This document shows positions 44,787 to 56,157 of a DNA stretch of 64,000 bases, one piece after another. Below the pieces are notes generated by a model. That model was not told the DNA's origin. It searched no databases and saw nothing but the letters and a program-made list of their open reading frames with translations. Source of the DNA: Marsupella aquatica (Eukaryota; Marchantiophyta); contig OZ316898.1 of the NCBI GenBank assembly GCA_973895155.1, positions 5,518,001-5,582,000 of the forward strand. Reading direction: 5' to 3'. Numbering within the stretch: position 1 is the first letter of the stretch; the number at the start of each line of letters is the position of its first letter. Made by a program: the position numbers and the translations under genes.

Positions 44787-46150
44787 CTAGCCCAATACAG
44801 TGCGTTGCACAAAAGATGTCGAGGTGAGAAAAATATGTTGAGGTGAGAAAAAGATATCAAGGTGAGAAAAAGGTGTGAGGCAAGAAAAAGACTTTGAAGT
44901 GAGAAAAAAATATCAAGGTGAAAAAAAGATCAAGCCAAGACAAAGACGTCAAGGAGAGAAAAAGATTTTGAGGTGAGAAAAAGATGTTGAGGAAATAAAC
45001 GGATGTTGAGGAAAGAAAAAGATGTCAAAGCAAGAAAAATATATTGACTGAGGCAAGAAAAGATGTTCAGGCGATAAAAAAATGTTAAAGCCAAATAAAG
45101 ATCTCAAATTAGGGCAAAGACATTGAGTAAAAAAAGATATTGAGGCAAGAAAAATATAGAGGCAAAGATATATGTTGAGGCAAGAAAAGATGTCAAGACG
45201 CAAAAAGATGTTGAGACAAGGCAAAGATGTCAAGGTGAAGCAAGAAAATGTAGGGCTTTGCGAGGTATACGTTGAGGCATGTTATGTGTCATTGCAGCCA
45301 TATAGTTGTTGCAGCCATGTCAAGGCAACGCAAAATTGTTGAGGTGAGGCAAAGATGTTGAGGCAAGTTTAGATGTTGCAATGAGGCAAAGACGTTGAGG
45401 CAAGAAAGAAATGCACGTCTGCCAAAGAATTGTAGACAATGCAAAGAAATGCAAGTAGGGCAAGAAAGTTGTTCAAACATCTCAAATGTTATTGTGACCA
45501 TGTTGTCATTGTTGTGATAGCTATGTTGTTTAGGAGAGCAAGGATGTGGGAGGGTGAGAGGGAGTGCAAGAGAGGTGAGGGCCCCTCGGGGCTTTGCGGG
45601 TCAAGCTGTGGTGCACAATGCTATTGGGAGGGGAGCATTTTAATTTTTCTCTTCCTTTTTTCCTATTTCTTCACTCCCTCACCACTCCATTCCTCCCCCT
45701 CTTTCTTACCTTTGGCACCATTAAATAAACCAAAAAAATGCAGAATTAAATAAAGAGAAGAGAAAATGGAGTTAAAAACAATTTAACCCATTTTGGTTCT
45801 TTTTAAAGTTTCATAATCATACCCTATGCAAAAATCCAATTTTTTTGTCATGCCCCAAAAGTTTCTCCTTCCTATGTGGTGTACTTTAATAAAAGAAAAA
45901 GCAACATTTAAAATGATGTCACATAAGGTAGAATCTCACATTTTGAATGATGTCACGTACGAATCATGTCATGTACTTTGTATTCTACTATAATGATAAG
46001 TATATCACTTGACATTCATGGTCAATCAATCCAAGAATGCACAAAAACATTAAAAAAATCTGACGGCTCAGGTTAATTCACTCCATTTTTAATTTTGTAA
46101 GCATAGGAAAGAGCTTTTTGGATACATTAATATTATAGAAGTACTGTAGA
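44787..46150 (-). mobile_element. Second non-autonomous Helitron, same family
   Basis: On the minus strand it starts TCTACAGTACTTCTATAATATTAATG at 46150 and ends with the hairpin GTGC-AAC-GCAC, a spacer and CTAG at 44787. It is flanked by A (44786) and T (46151). It shares the 3' terminus, the GA-rich minisatellite, the GGGAG(G)-GGGTCAAG(C/T)GTGGT(C/G) segment, the CT-rich stretch and the ATTTTGTAA segment near the 5' end with the element at 4470-7121. It is 1364 bp and has no coding capacity. Confidence 0.75.
44813..45480. repeat. GA-rich minisatellite inside second Helitron
   Basis: Degenerate 15-18 bp units like GAGGTGAGAAAAAGATGTT. Toward the right they change to GAGGCAAG-AAAGATGTTGAGGCAAG. 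The Phe/Leu/Ser-rich minus-strand frame here is a repeat by-product. Confidence 0.85.
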
Positions 46151-46579
46151 TAATATTCTGTACAGTGTTGATGGGGCTTTGAATCATAATTGAATCCCGC
46201 ACAGCACAACCAGTTCGCTTTGCAAGCTCCACTTTATCAGGACAACAACGACCTACCGTCCCCAGCATTGCCTGCATCACAGCCCACCTCAGTCCCCATT
46301 CCCCTCCCTTATTCTACCGCGTTTTCTGTACAGTGAGATGACACAGCCCCTCACAACCTCAAACCTTCCTTGGTGGATTATTTCGTGTTTACTTGGTGGC
46401 GTGAAGCAGTTCCTTAACAACCATTTGAATATCTCTACGGAGACTCAGTCACCATCATAATGATAGGTTGCTCACCCTACTCACATAACTTGCGAAATCG
46501 AAAATTCAGTTTAATCTGATCAGGGAGTGACTAGACTGAGATTTAGTCCTTTTTAATGATAAGCTCACAGTACATAGAA

Positions 46580-46805
46580 AAACAAGCGAAGACAAGAAGC
46601 GAAGTCAAGTCAAGTCAAGTTGTGATTCGTATTGTGTGGTATGAACGGATGGCAAGTTTTTGGCTGCAAACCTTGCCATGATCCTTATGCCCAGAGTGAA
46701 TAGAAAAGTGTGAATAAATCAAAGCAGGAAACAAGCGGCGCCAAGTCAAGTCAAGTCAAGTTGTGCTTCGTGTTGTGTTCTATGCGGATGGCAAGTTTTC
46801 CTAAC
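46580..46805. repeat. ~138 bp direct duplication with AAGTC simple repeat
   Basis: AAGTCAAGTCAAGTCAAGTTGTG followed by TTCGT(A/G)TTGTGT and CGGATGGCAAGTTTT appears at about 46603 and again near 46742. Confidence 0.75.
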
Positions 46806-49800
46806 GCCTCATCCACTTGGGATATCATTACAAAAGACTCTGTCTATCCAGCCCAAACAACTCACAGTCTTGCAAAACTTTTTTTTTTGCCTGGCTTGGA
46901 AAACTTGTATACATTCGATGAATAACAGCATGATTACTGAGCGGACGCCTTGCAACACAGAGCCAAGAAAGTGTTGTAGATTACCGTAGTCACAATTTTC
47001 CAGATCGATAGAACAATATGCCGGTCATTTTGGAGAATTATGAAGAAATTACGATTGAGACTCGACAGCCTGAACAGATTGGAATGGGACTGTGAATAAC
47101 ACGTCTTTGGTTGCAGTAGATCCCAACCAGATGCTTTTGGCTACATGGGAACGAAAGACCCAAAAGCTCTACTCATATAATGGATGTATTTATTTGTTTG
47201 ATGGGATCCCAAAATAAAAAAGTGATACTTGATAGGATCCCTGAGATTTTGGGTAAGTTCATTCAAGAGGTATCTCACTCAAGGGTCTTATCAAATAACA
47301 TTTTACATTTTAAAATTCAATCAATCAAATACCATAAAACGTTTCGGCTGGAGAAATCATATCACAGTGTGAAAACAATTTTATATAACCTTTCGAGAAC
47401 AGAGAGGGAACTAGGATACCTCTAGGGTTGGTGGGCTGATCAATTTCATTGTATGATTGGAAGCCGTCACGGCATCTGAAGTCGAATTTTGTGAGATTCC
47501 AGCCTGAGCTCATGATTTATTACAGCCAGTTTGTCCAACCAAGGTCAGACATCTGGAAAGGCGTTGAAAATGGAGCAGGAATTTTTTTTATAAAGGGCTT
47601 GTTATGCCCTGCCACAACTATACCGACCGGGGTTCAAACCCGGGCCCGCCAAGCCGCCGACCAAGTCCCCTAGGCGAGGCTCCATCAGGACGGAAGAAGA
47701 CAGAGAGAGAGTCAAGAGCCTCCCACAAAAAACGTAGGAAATTCAAAGAAACAAAGAATTTAGGGACTTCCCGAAAAGGTGGCACAGACAGTCAACTAGG
47801 AGCCGACGGTGAATCTACCGTTAGGAGATTGCTCCGTAGGCCAAAGTTGATGGTATCGCCGTCAACGAGGATCGAAGATCGAGGCCACCTAATTTCTCCT
47901 CATTGACTGTGATATCCACGTGGTCAGTAGACTGGAGCCGATTTGTGTATTATCCTTGTAAAAGTCTCTGGTTAGGATATTGTCCTAGACAAAGGCCAAG
48001 GGTAGAACTGCTCCAAGTGCTTGTGGGGGGAATATCAAGACTCTTTGGAGCTCTGATTGTCCTTAGTTTTGGTATAGTTAGTGGAGATATTTGTTTGATA
48101 GACCCCCAAAATGAAACTTGTTATTTGATAGACCCCCTGAGGTCTATCAACGGTCCAGATATGAGATCGAAAGGTCCATCAACGATCCAGATTGGAGAAA
48201 AGTATGAGAAGGTTGATTAAGCAAATTTTTTCCAGAAGAGGGTCTACTAAGCATATGTCTCATAGTTAGTGACTCAAAATCTGCGAGGGATCCAAGGAGG
48301 GCTGATAGTGATTTATCGTTTACAAAGCATTGAGGAATACCATGCCCTTAGAGCTTCAGCTAGCCTTGTGAGGGACTATTACTACCTATAATGCCATGGT
48401 ACCAAGATCTTAATACACTTGCCAAAGGGCGTGGGTTTCCAGTTCGTCTAATTTAAGCAAAAGTACTGAGTTTTTAGTTTCACTCATTTTCAGTAAAAGG
48501 AGAGGAGAGTCTTCCTCATAAGGTGATCCAAATCTTGGCTGGGTATTCTTCTCCAAGGATGACTGGAAAAATACAAAGGGAACAGGCTTACCTGGAATTA
48601 TGTTGTAGCTAGGTACCAACAGATAAAGCAATCAAGCAAGACATTTCCCCTCAATTTGCAACATCCCCATCTAGCCAAGATGGTTAATTTCCAGATCTAA
48701 GGGCTCTCCTTAAACCGAATGGTTCCTTAATCGAATGGTTCATGGGCCTGCATCAGGAATGTTATGACAGAAGCTGCCTCCTAAGGAAGGAGTGCAATCC
48801 CTTTCCCAAAATGAGAAAATTTTGTTGTGTAAGAGCAACCGAGTTGAGAAAGAGAATGACCAACAGTGCATGGCTTCGTTCTCAATGCATGAGGATTTTT
48901 CAAAAGATCTAGACCGTCCATTCTTATCCTTTCATTGACTGACCGACAGAAATATGGAGAGCAGGTGACTCATGCCCTGTAAGGTAGTCTACCAATAAAA
49001 TGGCCCTTAGGGAAAATGTTCTTACAACAAAGTTTAGAAAACCTGTAGAAAAAGCTCACAAACTTTCCAAAAAGGTAGGATATATTTGGGGAAACATTAT
49101 ACCGTGGATAAGCATTCCTGGGAAACTCAATTATTGTTGCCTGTTGGGTCCACCCTTCAATATTGCTCTTCCCATCACACAATGGTGAAGACATGAGTGT
49201 TTCAGACTAACCTACCGTTTCTGAATCCAAAGATATGCAGAGTGTTCTCACCATGTGGGGGTATCACTACATGGAAACGTCCCCATCACCTGGAACTTTT
49301 TTAGGCCCTGGACCCCCTAAAATATAAGAAAAGATTCATTTAAAAACCCTTATAAAGTTTAAATATTTTTGGAATATTCCAAAAGTATGATTAAAAACAC
49401 CCAAATGTTCTTAAAAGTCTCATCCAATTTAGTCATCCGGATTTAAGCTTCCAAGCTAACTAGTTTAGAATGCAGAAAGGAATACAGGAAAAGGAACTAG
49501 GAATGACACTCCCACAGACAGTGGGATAATTGTGCTGGGTTCATAGTTCAGGAGTGGATTCATAGATGAGTTAATTGAAAGAAAAGTAATGAAGGGCAGC
49601 ATGGAAACAATTAGAAATCCAAGCTGATCCAAATGATTAATTTTAATGATCATGGAGGTACAAGGGATTTGGAATTAGGGGAAGGAGTATCAGCATGAGT
49701 ATGGAGATAGTTTCATCTTGTAGGTTAGCCTATGCAAATGGGTTTCATCTTCTAGGTTGTTTTTTGACCCAAATGCTCTGTTCATGTGATCACAATTAAC

Positions 49801-50549
49801 ACAGATGATCATGTAGAACTCAGGCACACAAGTCTTACAAAGCACTTCCCCGGCGGGCCTTGACAAAGGAGGCAAAATATGCCGCTCAAGCTTCATCTGA
49901 TACCTTTCTCACCCTCGTTATTGAGATCTTTGGGCGTCTTCATCATTAGTTTGATGGGCTTCTTCGGCAACCTGCTCGTGATTTTCACGGATGGAGATGT
50001 GGGTTCCTCCGGACCGCCACTATCTATCTTGACCACACACTTTTGTCAGTGCATTTCAGTGGCCTTACATCGTGCCCAGGCTCGAGCCATTCATCATCAA
50101 TCCCTCACAGTGGGCGCCAGTGTGCCCCCTAGACACTAGCCCCCCTAGAGTACATTCCTATCACACTTGCTGATTTAGTTATGACGTTGGATGTGACCCA
50201 TTAGCTCTTGTCACATATTCCAATGTAGACATTAATCATTGAATTTGCACTCATGTAGTGTTTGACACTTTTATCTTTCTAGTTGTCATTTTTTAAGTTT
50301 ACACTTTCTTTTATTTTTTCTGGTTAGATGTTGTCCTCTTTGGAGCTCTTTTTCTTTCCTTTCATTGTACTTTGTTGTTCCCTGATTTATTCTGATGCGC
50401 CTTTTAAACTTCAAGGGACTTGTCACTTTGAATGGATCACTAAATTATGAACCAGACAAGAGATCTGGGTACACAACTAATTTAAATTTAAATCTCATGC
50501 AGCTAGGTACAGTAGAGGAATGGGCCGGTTGTAACAAATAAAATTTCCA
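46806..50549. other. Intergenic, no gene recognised
   Basis: No coding region is supported. Near 47630 the sequence GGGGTTCAAACCCGGG resembles a tRNA T-arm (B box), but no A box or cloverleaf surrounds it. Related GATCCC/GACCCC phrases (TTTGATGGGATCCC, TTTGATAGACCCCC) at about 47197 and 48095 hint at an old duplicated element whose ends I could not find. Confidence 0.4.
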
Positions 50550-50815
50550 GGAAGAGAGTATACCTCAATAACAGTTGACTGTGTTTTAATTTAACCTCAT
50601 GCGGAAGTGAGTGTACCTTAATAACAGTTAGCTATGTTCTAAATTAAATCTCTGGTGGAAGTGAGTATACCTTAATAATATTTAACTGTGTTTTAAATTA
50701 AAATCTCAGGCGGAAGTGAGTATACCTTAATAATAGTTAACTATGTTTTAACCTAACATCTCAGGCTGACGTGAGGGATACCTCAGGAACATTTAATTGT
50801 GTTTTAAATTAAGCA
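50550..50815. repeat. 54 bp tandem array, about five units
   Basis: Units begin GTATACCTTAATAA or close variants at 50558, 50611, 50665, 50720 and 50776 (spacing 53-56 bp). They contain TTAACTGTGTTTTAAATTAA and CGGAAGTGA. A separated partial unit is seen at about 51424-51485, beyond the neighbouring MITE-like element. Confidence 0.9.
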
Positions 50816-50919
50816 TTTTTATTAGTAACCTGTCCCCCCAACTACTCAATATTACTAGCATGCCCCGCAAACACCCAAACAAAATTAATTGTCAACCTTT
50901 CCCCCATTTTATATTAGAG

Positions 50920-51234
50920 TTAGTATGAATTAGTATACAGGTTCTTGTTGTCATGTGGCAACTCACTATAATTAGCTAGCCTTAACCACCTCCTTTGACC
51001 CCCCCTCTCCCCTTCCCCATGGCAGGGCACAGTTGCAGGTTCGGAGGGGAAAAAATGAGTTACTGTTTGCTCGATCCACACCCCCTCACAATAACCGGAC
51101 ACTTCCTGCTCTCATTTTTACTCAGGAACACAAAGTGGGGAAGAGGGAGGGGGGCTAAGGGGGTGGCAGCGGGTTAAAACTAGCCAATAGTATTGCCACA
51201 TGGCAACAAGAACCTGAATACAAGTTCATACTAA
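50920..51234. mobile_element. MITE-like element with ~42 bp inverted ends
   Basis: The left end (50920-50961) reads TTAGTATGAATTAGTATACA...TTGTCATGTGGCAA. The reverse complement of the right end (51193-51234) reads TTAGTATGAACTTGTATTCA...TTGCCATGTGGCAA, about 36 matches in 42. It is 315 bp with no coding. It separates the 54 bp array from its outlying partial unit, as if inserted into or next to the array. The target duplication is not clear. Confidence 0.65.
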
Positions 51235-51345
51235 CCCAAATACCAAATGAGAGACACTCACATGACAACAAGAACCTGAATACAAGTTCACATGGCAACA
51301 AGAACCTGCATACAAGTTGATATTGACCCAAATACCAAATGTGAC
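51204..51345. repeat. Short repeat of CAACAAGAACCTG units
   Basis: CAACAAGAACCTG(A/C)ATACAAGTT occurs at 51204, 51266 and 51296. The first and last are followed by ACCCAAATACCAAATG. This appears to be a local amplification of the MITE right end. Confidence 0.8.
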
Positions 51346-51699
51346 ACAGGTAGATAATTGATTTTGTTCGTGGCACAGGACACCTTCTTGTGGACCCCTA
51401 CTTGTGGAGGAAACTGTTAAATTAAAATCTGAGGCGGAAGTGAGTATAATCCTACTAACAGTTAAACTATGTTTTAAATCAAGAACTCATGCGAGTCGAG
51501 AGGGAGTCGAGAGGGAGTCAACAATGTCCGAGAAAGAGCTCCTGGCTCCTGCCCTTGTGGGCCAGGTCGGAGGCAGTCAACGAAAGAGCATCCGGGAAGA
51601 TGGGAATTGAGGAGGGCGGAGAGGGAGTCAACAACACACGAGAGAAAGGGAGTACTACAGTGCTTGTAAAGTCCATACAAATGAATGTCTAGGAGAATC

Positions 51700-52949
51700 A
51701 GATTTCCAACTTTGAACAGTCTATTCAATCAATTATCAATACATGGAAGGGCTTGAGTAGCTTCCTCCCTCCTCTCTCTCGCTCTCTCCCCTTTTCTTTC
51801 TTTTCTCTTCGACGCGGCATTGCAGAACGACCGATTGATTGTTTCCAGTCGGAGACGCTTCATCATTTGCGGCGTGGAAGCTGCGCTTCTGCTCGTCGAC
51901 GAATTCTCCACTGGTTCAACTCCTTGCTTTTAGGCAGATGCGCTTCGCCATTGCGGCCAGGAAGCTGTACTTCTGCTGGTCGCCGAATTCTCCACTGGTT
52001 CAATTCTCCTCGTTTCTGTGTCTTCCCGGTTCGAATCGTCTCGTCTCGACTCATCTCGCCACGCTGGCCTCGCCTGGATGTCCATGTGTCTTGACGCAGC
52101 GCGTAACAACGCCGAGCTTTGAAGACTGGAACGCATATCCGCCAGTTTGTCTAGTTCGCTGCACGCGCACGGGCGCTACGTAACAAACAGTACAGCACGT
52201 TGTGTGTTCGGACGACTTGATCTGCAGTTGGGAAGCAGCGGTAGCTTACCGCACGCCCTGAGTTGGGAGGGTCAGCGGTGGCCAAAGTGCGTGGATGCTT
52301 CGTTGTGTACGTTTACAAGCAGCACCCAGTTGGTCAATTGAACACTCTCCCTTGTTATGTGCACGATCGTGTATTGCTTCAATTGAATGAATTCTCTTCG
52401 ACGTTGTTAGTCTTCGGAAGGACACCGAGGGAGAAGGAAGTAGTGACCGACCATCTCTCATGAGCGTGATCTGAAGCTGTCGACATTCAGCTCGCTTTGA
52501 CTTCGGGGTTGTTCGAGCGAGGTGCAATACTTAGAACCGGGTAGATATACAGCGACTAGTACGTGCTGATTTCATCAAAGAATAGTGAGAGCGATTGCTG
52601 TCCCGAGACATATACTCGGCATCGACTAACAATACTCGTGAGACTTCAAAATGAGAATCAGTATAGTTCGTTCCATGATCAGACTTGAATGTCGAATGAC
52701 AACAGTACTGTAGTCTTAGCTGTGATTTCTGGGTGTATGCCTGCAGATATAACAAAATCGATGGCTGACTACGTGCTTCGGCAAAGATAAGTTACAGATA
52801 GTTGCTTCCCTCCAAGCTTTCGGTTTAGTGTGCTCTAAATAGCGTGGATGTGATTCGAAGGATTCATTTCAGGGAGCGGAACATTGTCGAGGAGACTGAG
52901 GGACAAAGAGTAACACAGGACAGAGGGGAGCTTGGCATCAGCAGCAGCG
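51700..52949 (+). promoter_or_regulatory. Probable promoter/leader of the PADRE gene
   Basis: Contains a CT-rich tract (CTCCCTCCTCTCTCTCGCTCTCTCC near 51765), common in plant leaders. An 84 bp tandem duplication (TGCGGCGTGGAAGCTG at 51868; TGCGGCCAGGAAGCTG at 51952) is followed in both copies by GAATTCTCCACTGGTTCAA. No TATA box stands out. Assignment to the downstream gene is by position only. Confidence 0.35.
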
Positions 52950-53669
52950 ATGGGGAACTCTCACCCATTGCGATGTGCGAGCGGAGGAGGAAAAGTCAGA
53001 AAGGTACGGGTGCTGCTTCCCGATGGATGCATCGTACTCCTGGATGGACCGGTGGAGGCGGCGGAGTTTATGATCGAGCACATTAATCACATAGTCATCC
53101 ACTGCTCCGCCGTGGGATCGAAGGCGATTGGGGAGCGTACCACTATGACGATACTGCAACCCCATGAAATGCTGCACCCAGGGCAAGCCTATGTCGTTCA
53201 TCCCATCCCTTCTCCATCATCTAACAAGAAAACCAAGCTCAGACCGCAGCCAATCTCAGTGCTCAATCTGAATAGTGACGAATCTGCTGCCCAGCTAGCC
53301 AGTCAGCAGTATGAGGAGAACGGTGAGCAGAATCAGGAGAAAGCAACACCTCTCATGCAAGGCAAACCGCGATTCTTGCAGAGATATCAAAGCAAAGTGG
53401 CGGATTCATCACAGTCGGAGAACGCACCTCAATCCAAAGCAGCTGGCGGTGCTCTAAGACGTCTATTTGTTGAAGAGGCGAGGGAACTGCCGAAGGACCT
53501 GGAGGATGACGCAATGGACGAATCCGAAGACGATGGTGACTCGGTGCTGCTTAATCTTAATATGTACATGGGATGGAGACCAGCCTTGGAGAGCATCCCT
53601 GAATCACCACTTGGGTATCATCATCCCAACCTGGAGATGGTGCAACAGCCCCCGTTGCTTTGTGTATAG
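52950..53669 (+). CDS. PADRE (DUF4228) domain protein
   Basis: A 239-residue intronless protein. It begins MGNSHPLRC, with Gly2 and Cys9 suited to N-myristoylation and palmitoylation as in many family members, so plasma-membrane association is likely. The PADRE domain spans about 17-87: VRKVRVLLPDGCIVLLDGPV, then EFMIEHINHIVIHCS, LQPHEMLHPGQAYVVHPIP. The C-terminus carries the family's conserved GWRPALESIPE motif (208-218), preceded by an acidic stretch. PADRE genes in flowering plants respond to pathogens and abiotic stress; the molecular role is unknown. The ATG at 52950 was chosen because upstream in-frame codons contain no ATG and family proteins start with MGN. Confidence 0.9.
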   Translation: MGNSHPLRCASGGGKVRKVRVLLPDGCIVLLDGPVEAAEFMIEHINHIVIHCSAVGSKAIGERTTMTILQPHEMLHPGQAYVVHPIPSPSSNKKTKLRPQPISVLNLNSDESAAQLASQQYEENGEQNQEKATPLMQGKPRFLQRYQSKVADSSQSENAPQSKAAGGALRRLFVEEARELPKDLEDDAMDESEDDGDSVLLNLNMYMGWRPALESIPESPLGYHHPNLEMVQQPPLLCV

Positions 53670-54899
53670 TGAGCCCAGGGAGATGCCGCCAGGCCTCGAG
53701 AATTTGCAACAGTTATAAATTTTGTAATTCAAGTGTTGGGAGGATGATCTAGAACTGTACCCACCTTTCAACGTTTTGGGTTTAGTGGGAAGTTGAACAT
53801 CGCTCACCTTTGCGCAATCAAATCCTACCTTCGATCGATCCGTCGATTCGTAAAACTCGATCGATCCCAGCAGTCAGGAGACGGTATTCAGCCTTATTAT
53901 GCACATCACAGCAGCAGGCAACCATCTGCGCTCGAGTGTTCCAACAACGTTCTTTGGAAGAGTTCACATTGCAGGTGCGCACGAGTGACCATGAAGTCTC
54001 AGTGATGATGCATGCGTGCATCTCAAACTTTAATCAGAGCCAGGTAGAGAAGCTGCTTACAGTAGATAGATAAGCGCACGTTCAAAGCGCAAGAATCTGC
54101 CAAAAGTTGCCGGACTGCAGAATTGTGAGTGCGCACGGTAGCCCATATACAAAATGTAAAATATACACTGAGTACTGTAGCGTTCTTCTTGGTACCATCC
54201 CAGGTGCAAGGTTGCCAGGGCTCTCTTATACGCAGGATGCATGACAGACGATGTACAATGATAGAAAGTAGGAGTGTGGACCAGGTTTTCGGTGGAGATA
54301 CTGTTCTCTCAAAGACAAAAGCAGTCGGTGCCATGTCAGGTGTTTTGTTTTTAAGCTTTTCTTCTTTTTCCTTTCGTTTGTTGGCCTTGACAAGAAGTGT
54401 AGAAGATCGCAAATTCACTAAGCACCTTAAGCTTTCTTTCAGAAGGTAATATGTACATGTATGTTGTGCAATATGATCGTCACCCACTCACTCGTACATG
54501 CATAATCTTTGAAGGGCTCTTACATAAGCTTCAAACTTACCACAAGCAAAAGTGATCGAGTGAATACAAAACTGATGAATTCTCAATGCAACAGTCCTCC
54601 TAGCTACTGCAGGAGGGAATTGGATGCCCCAATTCAAAACCACATACATTTTTTGGGAGCCCCCTAGACTGCGACCGGTTAGAAGAAAACGTTTCTTAAC
54701 CTTAAAAAGACTCACTTAATGGAGTGTTTCGAAAGCGTATGGGGAATTCAGAGGACCGTATCTCGTTCCCTTGACAACCACGCGTCAACCGAATGATCAA
54801 AATATAAGGGGGAAAGCTTTTGTTACGACAGATTTGTCCTGAAGAATGCACGTCAACAGAGAGAGCAAAAGCGAGGCCGAGAATTCTGATCACGCTTAC
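53670..54899. other. 3' flank of PADRE gene, no gene recognised
   Basis: Frames on both strands are short and overlap each other without domain signals. Probably contains the PADRE 3' UTR at its start. Confidence 0.45.
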
Positions 54900-55166
54900 C
54901 TTGACATCGTAGGTAAATGTGATGTAGAGCCAAGTGGTTAAAGAGAAATTTTGACTCCAATATTTCGGAGACAGCAGCACTGACTTTCTTGTTGTTCAGC
55001 CATTTATGCCACCAATTGAAACCAGCTCTCCAGTAGGCTGCAGGGTCCTCAGTCCCTTCAAATGACATCGGGATACCTTCTAAATTGCAGATATGGGTTA
55101 TCTCGGGATCCGGAATCAGGATTGGGGTTACAAGATCTTCGATTCTTCGGGATATCTTGTACACCC
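54900..55166 (-). CDS. Candidate internal exon, unknown gene
   Basis: On the minus strand an open segment runs from a possible acceptor (CGTTTAG|GG) to a good donor (GTCAAG|GTAAGC at 54899). It has protein-like composition: RRIEDLVTPILIPDPEITHI, FEGTEDPAAYWRAG and FNWWHKWLNN. It has no ATG at its start, as expected for an internal exon. I do not recognise the family and cannot place the neighbouring exons, although the open segment at 55954-56157 on the same strand could belong to the same gene. Confidence 0.3.
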
Positions 55167-55953
55167 TAAACGCGAATCACCGAATTTAGATTACGTCAAT
55201 AGAAGATCATGTAACCCTTCGGAGAATATTAATTCATACCCACCTTCCAACCTCACTTCCAACCATCACGGAACATGTGGAGATCCGCCATTATATCAAA
55301 TGAGATGGCCAACGAGACTGGCAGAAATGCACACATCCATCTCATCCTTATCGGATGAGGAAGACGCGATATGAAGAAGACGAGGTGCATGTGTACATCT
55401 CTGGTGGTCTACTTCAAAGTCAACTTGATGTGCACTATGGTTCATTCAAGAAATTATGGTAACCAACATTTGTGCGAGAACTTTATAGGAACAGTCGAAT
55501 GACATCTCGCAAACATTTAAGTACCTTTGAATGAAAGGAAGAGCTCGTGTTTCTCGTTATATGAGAGCATTGAAAGTAAGGTAAATTAAAGTAAATTCTT
55601 GCAATACTGCAAACCTTAGCTTTCGTTTCCCATCACGACCATAACGAATTCAAAGCGAGCTCGAAATCAATCAGAGTGGGCCCAAATTGGCTCAAGCCAA
55701 TGTTACATCGCAACATATACAGCCTATCCATCTGTGGCCTCCAAATAGGCTAGCAACAAGCTACGTCCTGAAAAAACAAATGCACACTTCGCAACAAATG
55801 ACGAGATGCAAGGAAACTGTAGCCAGCTTCAACTGTTTACAATTTTATCGAGTTGCTTCGGGCTTGATGGGACAACCAAAGCACCAAATCTTTTGTAAAT
55901 CAACTAGGAGAGTGGTCAGTTCATATATGTTTTCCTGTAGCTAGCCGGAAATT

Positions 55954-56157
55954 TTAATTATAGGGGAATTCTTCACTGATTTCACTGTCAGCCACATACC
56001 GCACTTCAGCACCTGCAATCCTGACTGAAGATACTTCGGGCCGGGACTTCGGGTAGAGATTCAATGCCAATGCCACTCCTGGATAATCATCAGGCTCTGT
56101 TGTGAGACCCGTCTCGTTAATGTACTCGGAAGCGCAGTCGTTAATGTACTCGCCCAT
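55954..56157 (-). CDS. Candidate exon or small ORF, acidic, unknown
   Basis: A 67-codon minus-strand frame beginning MGEYINDCASEYINETGL. Internal EYIN repetition reflects a short DNA duplication. It continues with EPDDYPGVALALNLYPKSRP. An acceptor-like CTGCAG lies just upstream, and donor-like GT sites (CAG|GTGCTG, GCG|GTATGT) occur before the stop, so it may be an exon. No family recognised. Confidence 0.25.
   Translation of the reverse strand: MGEYINDCASEYINETGLTTEPDDYPGVALALNLYPKSRPEVSSVRIAGAEVRYVADSEISEEFPYN

Noticed and set aside
44949-45233. Minus-strand frame rich in Phe/Leu/Ser in the second Helitron
   Set aside because: Same minisatellite by-product as in the first Helitron.
47590-47690. 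tRNA-like B box GGGGTTCAAACCCGGG
   Set aside because: No A box, acceptor stem or cloverleaf can be drawn around it; at most a tRNA-derived SINE relic, which I cannot support.
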